Positions 46,038-56,190 of a DNA stretch of 64,000 nucleotides are shown here, piece after piece. The stretch is taken from assembly GCA_963932465.1 (NCBI GenBank), contig OZ010786.1, forward strand, positions 598,661,038 through 598,725,037. The letters run 5' to 3'. This DNA comes from Maratus speciosus (Eukaryota; Arthropoda; Arachnida; Araneae; Salticidae). The position numbers and the translations under genes are program-made. Under the pieces are notes generated by a model. It had not been told where the DNA came from, made no database searches, and saw only the letters and a list, made by a program, of their open reading frames with translations. Position 1 is the first letter of the stretch, and each line of letters starts with the position of its first letter.

Positions 46038-46784
46038 CCAAAAGTCTTACCTTCTGACGTCTTCATCCTTAAAAGCCAGGTTAGTCTTCTCTTGCCTTTC
46101 TTCTTAACCACTTCCGCCTTCCTCCTTAAAAAGCCGCTACCATCAAATTCGTTTTTTATCTTGTAACTTCTGCCATTTTCTCCTGCTCCAATAAAATGTT
46201 TCCCATCATTTCTGTATTTTGTCTTTATTTCTTTCAATACTATCTTTAAATATTATATTGAAGTTTTATAATGAAAAAGACAGAAATAGGATATTGTGGG
46301 TCAAAATATTTATATGTGGAATAACATTTAACCTACGCTGGTATTTGATTTAAAAATATATTACCGCTTAAACGAATAACCATTAGGTTAATACATTAGG
46401 TAATAAATACATTACATTCTACAAAAATTGTGATTTTTTTCAATTAAAAGGAATCAAAATTTTTTACAGAATTATCATTATTTTTTTCTACATTGAGGCA
46501 ATCAAATGCCCATATCAAGAATTGGAAGCATCCAAAATAATGAAACCTCTCTAATTAGATGGTATTGGGAAGCATAATCTGTGTTATAATTAATAAAATA
46601 TTATTAAATAGCTATAGGAATAATAAAGTAGTACAGTTTCATTAGTTAATAGCACAGATACACTATCTGACGTGTAATATCTGGGCACTTTCAATTTTAG
46701 ACATTTTGTCGAAAAAATGCAGTATTACTTGACGAATTGTGTTTGAACTGCAGTGATGTAGAGAACATGCTTTACTCCAAAATA
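46038..46784. other. Non-coding stretch, pyrimidine-rich at its start
   Basis: 46060-46240 is CT-rich and ends CCAATAAAATG (46190), which could be a polyadenylation signal for the ORF upstream, or chance. The rest is AT-rich without recognisable features. Confidence 0.35.
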
Positions 46785-48328
46785 CACTGCTCAAAACAAC
46801 TAGGGGAGCACTTGGTTTTAACAAAATTACACAAATATTTACACCGATAAGTAACGTAAAATAAAGCATCCATAATTTAAAGTGCTGTAGAAAACAGATA
46901 AATAAAACTTCACACGCAAATTAAAGTTTATGACGTCAAAAACTGGAAAAAGGTGATAAGTGCAGAAATCAGGATTTTTCAGAAACGTCTGTTTCACGGT
47001 CTCAGCTGTAAAATTCAATTGCTCAGCTTGTGTTTTGAGAAAATGTGACTTCATAATGTCACAACAATGTGATTTACCGGTATCCATGGCTTGGCGTGTT
47101 GTCGGGACAGTCGAATCTGGGGAAACACAACGAAGTATAGCGAACGCTGTTGGGGTCGCAAGAAGTGGCAATGAGAGGCTGTGGAATTGATTCCAAGACA
47201 CATGGAATGGTAGACACCGACAAGGGCAAGGTCGGCCATGTGCTACTACAGTAACTGATGACCGAAATATCCTGTTAACAGTTCGTCGAGACGGAACGGG
47301 TAATGCTACTCTGCTGCAAACACTCCTTGGCCACAGGACGAAGAGTGTCCAGCCAAACAGTCTGAAATAGGCTTCATTAGGGTGGTCTCTATGCACGTAA
47401 GCAAAAGGCCTGCTTTCTGTTGATCTCAAGCAACTGTGCGGCCCAAAGAAGGTGGGCAACTGAACATCGAGTTTGGAGGCAACGTTGTTGGAGTCAAATT
47501 CTGTTTACAGACAAGTCCCGATTCAGTCTGGATATGACATCTGATGTTTTTTGACATGGAGAGAAAGAGACACTCAGAATAATCCCACATTCGTTCGTGA
47601 AAGATCACATTACAGACGAGGTGGGTTGATGCTATGGGCTGGAATCAATATAGGTGGACGTACGGGCCTGCATATCATTCGGAATGGCACTTTGACGGTC
47701 CGAAGTTATACAGACGAGATACTGAGACCTCATGTCGTATTTTATGTTGCAGCAATTAGTGATTTCTTTTTTTCCATGCATGATAATGACAGACCTCATA
47801 CAGTTCGTCTTGTGGAAAACATGCTTGAAGCTAAAACAATACAGCATATGGAATGACCAGCATGCTCTCCCGACCTAAATTCGATCGAGAATGTTTGAGA
47901 CATACTCAGACGACGCATTGCTGCGAGACCAAGGCCTCCTTTTACTGTCAGGGACTTGAAGATTGCAATTCTTGAGCAGTGGAACAGTAATCCCCAAAGT
48001 GTCATCGATAACCTCATCGCATCCATGGAAAACAGGTGTGCAGTAGTCTTTGCTGTTCGAGGAGACCACACGCCATATTAAAAATCTTGCATCATTTCTA
48101 AACAATACTTTTTTTTATCATTTACATAAAACCAAATTGTTGCCCCAAACCATCTTTCCAAGTTCTTTCCATCTTTTCAAAGAATAAAAGCTCCCTTAAA
48201 AATTTTTTGCGTCTTTTTTTCTGTATTGCGCATTGATACACATGTACTATCCATTTTATATCCATACATGGCTGTCGTGCACTGTTCTCTTCACTTTTTG
48301 CTTGCTCCCCTAATTTTTTTGAGCAGTG
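46785..48328 (+). mobile_element. Tc1-family transposon, decayed
   Basis: Ends CACTGCTCAAAACAACTAGG and (reverse complement) CACTGCTCAAAAAAATTAGG, followed by GGAGCA on both sides; TA at 46783-46784 and 48329-48330. 1544 bp, a normal Tc1 length. One transposase frame on the plus strand, broken. Confidence 0.92.
47046..48081 (+). pseudogene. Tc1-type transposase, broken
   Basis: Reads in order: LPVSMAWRVVGTVESGETQR and SIANAVGVARS (first HTH); GQGRPCATTVTDDRNILLTV and RRDGTGNATLLQTLL (second HTH and the GRPR-like motif); ILFTDKSRFSLD (first catalytic D); RRGGLMLWAGI, RNGTLTVRSYTDEILRPHV; MHDNDRPHTVRLV (second D); CSPDLNSIENV (catalytic E). It then ends LRRRIAARPRPPFTVRDLKI...LIASMENRC. Stops at about 47188, 47370 and 47855 and frame changes near 47190, 47370-47450 and 47545 inactivate it, although all three catalytic residues are still encoded. 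Confidence 0.9.
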
Positions 48329-48330
48329 TA

Positions 48331-49416
48331 TTTAGTGAAGATCTAGAAACGTGAACAATTCGGGAACGAACACAAAACGAATAAAAAAAAAATAATGTGT
48401 ACGATCACCCGATGTATCAGAAAAATATAGAAATGATCAAAGATAGAAATGGAAGAAATGAATATGTGGTCCTGTTCATTATTTGTGCTCATTTGTGTAA
48501 GAAAAGCCCGCATATTCATGGCGATACTACAACTTGTCATTTTTCATTTTTTATTTTTGTTCTTATTGACATATTTTTTATGACGTTTTAGTACTTCTTT
48601 GTATTCCTTGTTTCTCCAATTTTAATTTTTTTAAATGAAATACCTTTTAACTGTGATAAAAACATTCTATATTATCCACAAATTTATTGTACAACAGCCG
48701 GCCAAAAGAAAAGAAATAAAAAATGTATTGTTACGGATTAAAATGAAAGTAACCATTCGAATGAAATTTATGTATTCGTTCACTTCATGTTAAAACAATA
48801 CGCTTAGGGGTCGTCTTCATACCGAAATTGTACCAAACCCTAAAATGGGCGGTCCCGTTCCCAAATGTACAATTCGTTACTGTCAGCTGCATGGAAAGTT
48901 ACCGTTACAGAAGTGGTGCGCTTAAACTAGTAAACAATCTGAATATGAGATCGCTGATCTATGACGACTTTCATAAGAAATAAAAATACTAACATCCTTT
49001 TACTATTAGAAAAATGTTGCCGTTCTCTCTTTTTTTTTCTTTTTTTTTCTGAAATCAAAAATTTTGTCTCTCTTAAAATTGTTTATACATGTAAAACCAT
49101 TATAGAATATTTTAAATGATCATCTATTTTAAATATAAATTATAAATTGAGTTTTAAGACAAAATGCAAGTATTATAAATTTTAAATTTGGAACAACATT
49201 TATTAAATGAAGTATTATATAAATATTATAAGAAGTATATATAAATAAAGATTTAACGCTAGATCCAAATTTTTATAAATGAAGTATTAAATAAGATTCA
49301 AACGTTATAAATTTTAAATTTGGAAGAAGATTAATATGAACAGGAAGTTGAATGCATAAAAAATATTGGAAATTAGAAATATTTGACATATGTTGATCAT
49401 GTTGTCCACGTATAAA
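48331..49416. other. AT-rich non-coding stretch
   Basis: Repeated TATAAATTTTAAATTTGGAA near 49175 and 49306 indicates a local direct duplication. No gene supported. Confidence 0.4.
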
Positions 49417-50225
49417 CTGACCGACCTTTATTTTCGCAACCATTGGTCCTATATGATTACTTCCAATTACAAAAGTGGTCAAAATTAGGTGCAGAGTTAA
49501 GATGGGGAAAAAGTTTGAAGCGAAAACACGATTTAGTTAAGATTTGTAGAATCTAAATTTTTATACAGCACCCAGGTCCCTATACTTATATTTAGGGACG
49601 TTTTGTCTATTCAAAAGTATTGCAAACACAAAAAGTTCCGTATCTGTACGACCAATATTCACTGGGAAATTTGAGCTCAAGGTTATCATGCATAGTATGG
49701 GGACCGTATACAAATGGAGATGCGAATATATCCCTATCAAAAAGACAAGGAGGTTTTAGAGTTAGTCTGATTATGACAAAAGGGTTGTTGTTCAAGCCAA
49801 AAAATAGTATAATATTTGTCTAATCACTGGTATTGAAAATAAAAATGTATATTTTGTATTATACATAAAATCACAGTGCGCAAACTCATACAAATATCAT
49901 AAAGTAATTTGAAATAATAACGTAGTAATTAGTGATTTCTCGCAGATAAACTCAAATAAAAACGAAATAGAAATAAACAATGTGGATAAATATCGTATTT
50001 CATACTTTCTCACTACATGTGTTCCAAGTCTTAAAATGCTGCTAGATTACACTGTCTTTCAAATTTTGGGTTGTGCCATGTTTTTTAGCTTTTGGAAATT
50101 GATTCTTATGTATTTTTTTGCGCTGAATCCGAAAATGACCTTTATTTTAATACATCACGTCAGCATTTTTCTCAAATCGCAAATTTCAATGTTAAAATTG
50201 ATTCCCGTCCACTCCCAACCGCATC

Positions 50226-50257
<32 letters not shown>

Positions 50258-50492
50258 GTCTAACTTGTTAGCGTCACAGTAAATTTTTACTATCTAATAT
50301 CACTTTTACTAATATGTCTTCTAGGACCTTGGGACATAAATTTCATATAAAAATTTAAATTTCGTATTTTGTTAATAAATGTTTTTCTTGACCCAAATCG
50401 CTTTAAAAGTAATTCTTTACCTTATTTAAACCATTTTTGTAATTGGAAGTATGCATCTAGGAACAACAGTTGCGAAAATAAAGGTCGGTCAG
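49417..50492. mobile_element. 1.08-kb element with long inverted ends
   Basis: Left end CTGACCGACCTTTATTTTCG and right end (reverse complement) the same, then CAACnnTTG, CTTCCAATTACAAAA. Inverted repeat at least 75 bases. Related to the left part of the foldback at 61394 (CCGACCTTTAATTTCTCAAC, TTCCAATTACAAAA, CACAAAAAGTT). No convincing target duplication. A T-run of about 28 lies at 50229-50258. Short ORFs (49620-49823, 49982-50263) have no motif. Confidence 0.7.
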
Positions 50493-52122
50493 GACACTCT
50501 GCATAGTCAAACTGTCTGTAAAACATTTTAACAAATGAAAAATGACCAGAAAAAAAAAAAAAAATCATTAATAGTACCATTAAACTCATTGTCCAAAATG
50601 CATTTTACCATATTGAAAATATATAAATTCAATAAGAAAAATTACTAAAGGAATGCAAAAAGGAGAACGATGCATGAATAAAAATTCAACTTATGATACG
50701 AAACTCGTCTTCAGGGGCAATATTTCGACATCATAAGTAAAGTACGGTTAATTTCTGAAAGAGAAATAGGAAGTAATGCTTAAATGCCTATCTCTCTCAT
50801 TTCCCAATTAACCGCATCCAACAGATTTAGACGTAATTAAGCCAGACATAACATATTGTATTAAAAAATGAAACATGAAAAAGCAACAATGAAATATTTG
50901 TTGCTTTCATATTGCGCAAATAATCAGTGTCATATTGTTTTAACACTACTTCTACCGGTGTCGAATGACAACTTTTAAAGGATTTCAATTTATGGTTTCT
51001 CATTTGTAATTTTAGTTGAAACAACAGTAAATCATTTTTAATACATTGCCGACTTTTTTTTTATGGCTATTACATTCAAAAACTAGAAATCAATTTCTGT
51101 TAAAAATTCATAGGTTACAATCATTATGTTTGTTTGTCGAAAATGAATTAAAAAAAAAAAAACATATTTTTTTAAAGAACTATAAAACATAACCTGTAAT
51201 TTTTTTAACAGAAATAGATTTCTAGTTGCTTTAAATATGCGAATCCAAAATTAAAGCTTATTTCAACGAGTACTTTATGAATTACGCTTTAAAAACTATG
51301 CTCATTGCAATCTGTTTAGCATAAATCGAAAATTTTTTACATTAGGAGATCCAAACTTTAAATTTCATAATTCTTAAACTACTTGACAAGTGACTTCCTT
51401 TATTCCAAAATAAAATTTACCGTAAAAGCCAAATATAACGTCAAAATTAGGTTATATTGAAATGTTTGGAGTTTGGTGCAATTTATGAATGAAGACAACC
51501 CCGTAAGCTTATTATTTTTTATCTTTAAGTGAAAGAAAATAATTTTCAGTGAAATGGCTATTCCTGTTGGGCTTTTTTTTTTGGGGGGGGGGGGGGGGAT
51601 GGACGGGTGTTTCCTTCGTTTTGGCTGTACAGCAAAAGAAATTCTTTCCAGCGCCAATGAAACTTCAATATCGTTCACGCACTTAACGTACATGCAACAT
51701 ACCTTATACTTGTGCTAAACATAAGTATGGGTTTTAAAGTATCCAGGGCAATTGAAAATATTGTGTTTCCCTTTTTAATGCTTTATATTCAAAATTTATT
51801 TGGCTTCAACTAAATACTTAGTACCCGGGCAACCATCTTCTACACACATTTTGCCTATGTACAGTTTGGATCTCATAAGTTGGCATCTCATCTTTATACA
51901 ATTCTCTTTGCTGTACGTATGAGCATATTTTTTCACATAATAAAAAGAGCTACTACAAGATGAGAAGTTAATTTGCTTGATTCAGATTTGTTTTTTATTT
52001 ATAGGACAATTTACATTTCTCACAAAACTTTTCTTGTGCTTTTAGGAGAGTAGGAACACATCAACAGATGAAAAGATTTGTTTGGACCTATTTTGATTTC
52101 CTTTTATTTCGCTTATATATAC

Positions 52123-52158
<36 letters not shown>

Positions 52159-52240
52159 AGGATATATATAAACATTCAAGATTGCAAATAAAACAAAAGT
52201 ATCAAATTAAAAATTGGACGATTGCACCATAAAACATATT
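50493..52240. other. Mostly AT-rich non-coding stretch
   Basis: Contains a small foldback (51082-51226, listed separately), a G-run at 51580-51598 and a T-run of about 34 at 52124-52157. No gene supported. Confidence 0.4.
51082..51226. mobile_element. Small foldback (about 36-bp arms)
   Basis: ACTAGAAATCAATTTCTGTT at 51082 pairs with AACAGAAATAGATTTCTAGT ending at 51226, extending inward to AGGTTA/TAACCT. Confidence 0.75.
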
Positions 52241-52300
52241 AAAAATTATGTATTAAAAACAAGTACACTATGCTAAAAGGTACACAGATTAAAATACAAC

Positions 52301-52346
52301 CAACATCAGCGTTTCATTTCGCATCTGCGAACGTCTTCAGGATGTT
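52301..52346 (-). ncRNA. Hammerhead-ribozyme-like motif, Penelope left arm
   Basis: Minus strand: AACATC, CTGAAGA, hairpin TTCGC-AGAT-GCGAA, GAAACGCT, GATGTT. AACATC and GATGTT pair perfectly (stem I), CTGAAGA fits the CUGANGA box and GAAA fits the second box. The cleavage triplet is GCT instead of the expected GTC-like form, so activity is doubtful. Confidence 0.5.
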
Positions 52347-52536
52347 ATGATGCACATAAGTCTAAAATTTAAAAAATGAATGCAAACGTCTCAGAGTCCT
52401 TGACGAAACTTGAATGGAGCGCGCAACAAGCGTCATCAAGTTGCCAAGGCAACCAAAAAGAGTAAACCATCCCAGCGATAGAAAAGGGAGGAGGTAAATG
52501 GAACTCACTTCAAAAATGGTTTATAGTTTATTATGC

Positions 52537-53275
52537 TATATTTTACGTATGCTGTAGGATAAATTATTATCATTACAGGTTTGTTTACCAAGCTTAATAA
52601 TCCTAATGGACTCTAAAATTTTGTTGACATATGGATTCCTGCACGGAATTATGATTCTTGCTTCATCAAAGACAACTCTACTACCATCATTAGCAAAACA
52701 AAATCTTGCGAGAGCTGTATTTAGTTTCGATTGTGAAATGTCCCTCTTAAGCTCTTTTAATATTTCTGAAAATTTTCTTTAAGTTTCACCGATATAAACC
52801 AATCTTTCTTTATTTGGGAGGGTAATTGGAATTTCATACACACTGACTTTTTGATGATTCAAGATTTTATCTATATTATTACTAAGAATTTGAATCAGGT
52901 ATGTCGGAGGCCGGGGGGAGCTACTAATTTTATATTGAAGGCTGGAAGAATCTGCTTTAATTTTTCATATAAAATGGGGATATAAATTATAATGCATACG
53001 TATTTGATAGGTAAACTATTAACAAATTGCTGGTCTGACTGATGGGATATTAAACTGCTAAATAATCTGATCAATCTGAGAACTTTTATAATCATGATCT
53101 AATGCAACATTTTTAATGAAATCAACTTCAGTGCCAAGCTGACTATCTGAACAAATATTATAAGCTCGTCTGATAAAGGACTGAAACGCAACAATCTTAT
53201 ATTTAAAAGGCAAATTCCTACAAACAGGTATTACTGTATTATCTTTTACCTTTTCAGTTTACAGAAAACCGTTAA
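52537..53275 (-). pseudogene. Penelope-like RT C-terminus with GIY-YIG endonuclease
   Basis: Minus-strand reading: VIPVCRNLPFKYKIVAFQSF, IRRAYNICSD, LGTEVDFIKNVALDHDY (the C-terminal RT thumb region), LKQILPAFNIKLVAPPGLRH, then VSVYEIPITLPNKERLVYIG followed by ET, a stop, RKFSEILKELKRDI, NTALARFCFANDGSRVVFDE, ARIIIPCRNPYVNKILESIR. The Y-EI...YIGET core marks the GIY-YIG nuclease that nicks target DNA for Penelope-like elements. At least three stops and a frame change make it dead. The main RT domain is absent. Confidence 0.8.
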
Positions 53276-53553
53276 AGAATCATAATTCCGTGCAAAAATC
53301 TATATGTCAACAAAATTTTAGAGTCCATTAGGATTATGAAGCTTGGACAACAAACCTGTAACAATAATTTATCCTACAGCATACATAAAATATGGCATAA
53401 TGTGTTATGAACAATTTTTGGAGTCAGTTCCATTTAGCCCCGCCCCCCTCTTCCATCGCTGGTATGGTTTACTCCTTTTGGTTGCCTTGGCAACTTGATG
53501 ACGTTTGGTGGGCGTTCCAGTCAAGTTTCGCCAAGGACTCTGAGACGTTTGCA

Positions 53554-53710
53554 CAGCTGCCAACTTGTACGGATATTTCTTACCACTAAAATTAATCAGT
53601 AAATTTTTCCTCGCAATCGCCAAACTGTAATCATTTGTCATGTTTAAATAAGGCAATGATTTCTATTAAATTTTAGTGGTAGCAAAAATCCGTACAAGTT
53701 GGCAACTATG
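53554..53710. mobile_element. 157-bp hAT-type MITE, 8-bp target duplication
   Basis: Flanked by CGTTTGCA at 53546-53553 and 53711-53718. Inverted ends GCCAACTTGTACGGAT and ATCCGTACAAGTTGGC, continuing into TACCACTAAAATT. The opposite Penelope arm (52384-52402) shows the uninterrupted sequence, confirming insertion. Confidence 0.9.
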
Positions 53711-53744
53711 CGTTTGCATACGTTTTTTTTTTTAATTTTAGACT

Positions 53745-54260
53745 TATGTGTATCATACATGTGTATCGACATTATGTGTATCGGGGTCGTACTTGTCCTG
53801 AAATTTCACGACCAGGAAATTTTTCGGCATCAATATTTTTTTCATAGAAAATTTCTTCTTAAATAAGGCTGTGTCGATGTTGGTTCATGATAAACACTTC
53901 GACAGCTTAAACAAACACATTTTTAATAAGGATAACACACAAACTATATACAGATTCGCGAAAAGCGCAAAATAACTTTGAAACATACATATTTCCATAA
54001 AAAACATCTCTAGATGAGATACATTTCGTACACTCGCCGAAACTCTACTTAAACCCGAACAATCATAATTACATACATTCACTTCACTTCATGTTTGGCA
54101 AAATATCTCAGGATATTTTGCGCCATCTATATGCTATAAAAATAAGGGAAGGCAGTCATTTTGTTACAAGGCGATATTTTTCGCGTTCAACCTAGATTTA
54201 TTTTTCTTTAAGCAAATACTGGTAATTATCCTGAAATTTTTCATGTAGAGTACGACCCTT
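53745..54260. mobile_element. About 0.5-kb insertion in the right Penelope arm
   Basis: Absent from the left arm. Ends near GGGGTCGTACTTG (53785) and AGTACGACCC (54248), a short inverted repeat. A triplicated ATGTGTATC lies just before the left end (53746-53785). Class unknown; no ORF with a motif. Confidence 0.6.
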
Positions 54261-54266
54261 GATCAT

Positions 54267-54312
54267 AACATCCTGAAGACGTTCGGAGATGCGAAATGAA
54301 ACGTTGATGTTG
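54267..54312 (+). ncRNA. Hammerhead-ribozyme-like motif, Penelope right arm
   Basis: AACATC, CTGAAGA, hairpin-forming GTTCGGAGATGCGAA, GAAACGTT, GATGTT. Stem I and both conserved boxes are kept, stem II has one change (C to G), and the triplet is GTT, which fits the NUH rule. Confidence 0.5.
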
Positions 54313-54374
54313 ATTGTATTTTAAAGTGTTTCCCTTTTAGCATAGTGTATTAGTTTTTAATACATAATTTTTGA

Positions 54375-54960
54375 AGAAAAGTATGTTATGCATTTTATGA
54401 ACATAAAATCCATTTTATTGGTGTACTTTTCGTTATACGTGGACATTGTTTTGATTTCCTTTTATCTCTCGTAAATATTATTAGATATTCTTTTGAATGC
54501 ATATACATACATTCAGAATTACAGATAAATAGGAAACAAGAGTTAATATTTTAAGTATTTTGAGATCATAAAGCATCATATCTTATTATAAGTACACTTA
54601 TACATTTTTTAAGGAAAATTGTTTAATATATCACCTTAAAATTGTTCCTTCTTGCTGTTTAAGTTACTTGATATCTCAAAATGCATTTTAGTATAATTAT
54701 ATTGTTTGAAAAACAAATTTAAATTTAAAGAAAACACTAACATTTCGTGTATAATTCTCAATTCCTCAATTTCTAAACTGATTCTTCTTATTATAAGTAT
54801 ACTTGTAACAAATAAATAAAGTTTCAAGGTGATAATACGTTAATAAATTGGAAAATATTAATACAAAATGGAATACTTTCTATCCATTCTACCATTCTAC
54901 CATAACATTTGTTTGTGTGAAAGGATAGTTTTCATCATTTTATCGGAATACGTTGTATTA
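54375..54960. other. AT-rich non-coding stretch
   Basis: A diverged direct repeat TCTTATTATAAGTAyACTT occurs near 54580 and 54785. No gene supported. Confidence 0.4.
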
Positions 54961-54984
54961 TTACAGATGAGTATATTTATTTAT

Positions 54985-55258
54985 TTGGAAAACTTTCCTT
55001 TATAAAAGGAATAGCTTTCTATCGTGCAGAAACTTTTCTTTCTACATAAGGAAAGATTTCCGTAAGAAACCGGAATTTATTCTGTGTTTAAAGATTATTT
55101 TCTGAATCCAGTAGGAAAAGTTTCCTGACAGATAGAGAAAACTTTCTATTTTTTTCGGATTTTATTCCGTGTTGCTTCGGAAAAGTTTCCGTCCCGAGAA
55201 GGGCAAATAGTTTTCCGTCTCCTACAGGAAACGTTTTCGGACTTTTTTTTTTACAGTG
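54985..55258. mobile_element. MITE ending in CACTGTAAAAAAAA, rich in GGAAAAGTTTCC words
   Basis: The right end reads (reverse complement) CACTGTAAAAAAAAAAGTCC and is followed by TA (55259-55260). Inside, GGAAAnnTTTCC-type palindromic words recur at least six times. The left terminus is not clear. Its right end lies directly against a Penelope GIY-YIG fragment, which it interrupts. Confidence 0.6.
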
Positions 55259-55260
55259 TA

Positions 55261-55541
55261 AAACTCGAATCAAAGAACATATAGCAGACATCAAATGCAA
55301 CAAGAGAAGTATATGGCTTTGGCCAGATTATGTAGCAAAGAACCTTTACAGATTGATTTAAAAAAAAAGTAGAATCATGAGGGATAAATTATTCCTCAAG
55401 ATTTTACTTCCAACCACTATCCGTGAATCAATGGATATCTTTTTACACAGTGAGAATATTTGCAGTGATTCAGCCTTCCTTGAGTTACCTAAAATTTGGA
55501 AAGAGATGCTCTGCAGAATAAGAAACAATTGTAGAAGTTAA
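55261..55541 (+). pseudogene. Second Penelope-like fragment, end of GIY-YIG domain
   Basis: Reads RIKEHIADIKCNKRS (the R-xKEH helix of GIY-YIG), then after frame changes RIMRDKLFLKILLPTTIRES, MDIFLHSENICSDSAFLELP, KIWKEMLCRIRNNCRS, stop. The final N..SDSxxLxLPxxWKxxL pattern is the usual C-terminal tail of Penelope-like polyproteins. The YIGET part upstream is cut off by the MITE that ends at 55258. A different family from the copy at 52.5 kb, since the tails do not match. Confidence 0.7.
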
Positions 55542-55676
55542 TTCACGTTTGCAAATATCCATTTTTATTTTATTTTTATGCTTGCATTTGTTTTTCATTA
55601 TACATGTGGTCTCATGATTTTATTTGCCAGTTTCTTTATTTATTTTTAAATTTTTGCAAAAATATTTGTATCAACA

Positions 55677-55726
55677 AAGATCTTGAGAATGCCGCCGTTT
55701 GAGCGATGAAACGCGTGTCGATCTGA
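55677..55726 (+). ncRNA. Degenerate hammerhead-like motif after the second Penelope fragment
   Basis: AGATC, TTGAGAA, ..., ATGAAACGCGTGTC, GATCT. AGATC/GATCT can pair as stem I and GAAACGCGTGTC matches the second box, short stem III and GTC triplet. The first box is CTTGAGA rather than CTGANGA, and stem II is weak. Confidence 0.35.
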
Positions 55727-56190
55727 ATAAAAGTATTTATAGGTCTTTTAAGTGAATTTTTTATCACTTTTAGCAATGTTTAGAGAAGTTTGGGTGATTT
55801 TAAGTGATTTTCATACATATAATTTTAAAAAATAGTTAAATTTAAAAACGCATACCACAAATGAAAACAAACTTGCAGCATATATCGCTCATAGACAATG
55901 TTGTAGCCGAACACTTGTGTGTGTCCTTGTATGTGAATAATAAATACAATGCACATCATACTCAATGGTAAGCATCTTGTTGTGCACTCGAGTGATATAT
56001 AGCACTTTCGACACGTTTGAAATAGTGTAACATCATTTAAACACATTGAAAACTATTTTTCTTCAGATGCAATAATGTAAAGGGATTCTTTTAAACATCC
56101 CTCTAAACGGACTATGCTAGACACTTCATTTTTAATATCGTTACAAGCTGTAGTAAATCTCACTAACATTTATCAATTACATGGAAATCC

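Larger units (their letters stand above)
52241..54374 (-). mobile_element. Penelope-like element with inverted copies of its 3' part
   Basis: Left arm 52241-52655 and right arm 53276-54374 are inverted copies; the right arm is enlarged by two insertions (53554-53718 and about 53745-54260). Between them, on the minus strand, is a GIY-YIG endonuclease remnant. Both arms include the C-terminal coding end and 3' sequence, so the element is a full 3' half facing a second inverted 3' end, an arrangement known for Penelope-like retroelements. The arms end near TTAAAAACTA/TATGTATTAA. Confidence 0.75.

Noticed and set aside
45895..46166. Two overlapping ORFs with CRIVRL-type repeats
   Set aside because: Generated by the 19-bp minisatellite in different frames.
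46839..47459. 206-codon minus-strand ORF
   Set aside because: Antisense shadow of the Tc1 transposase and its left end.
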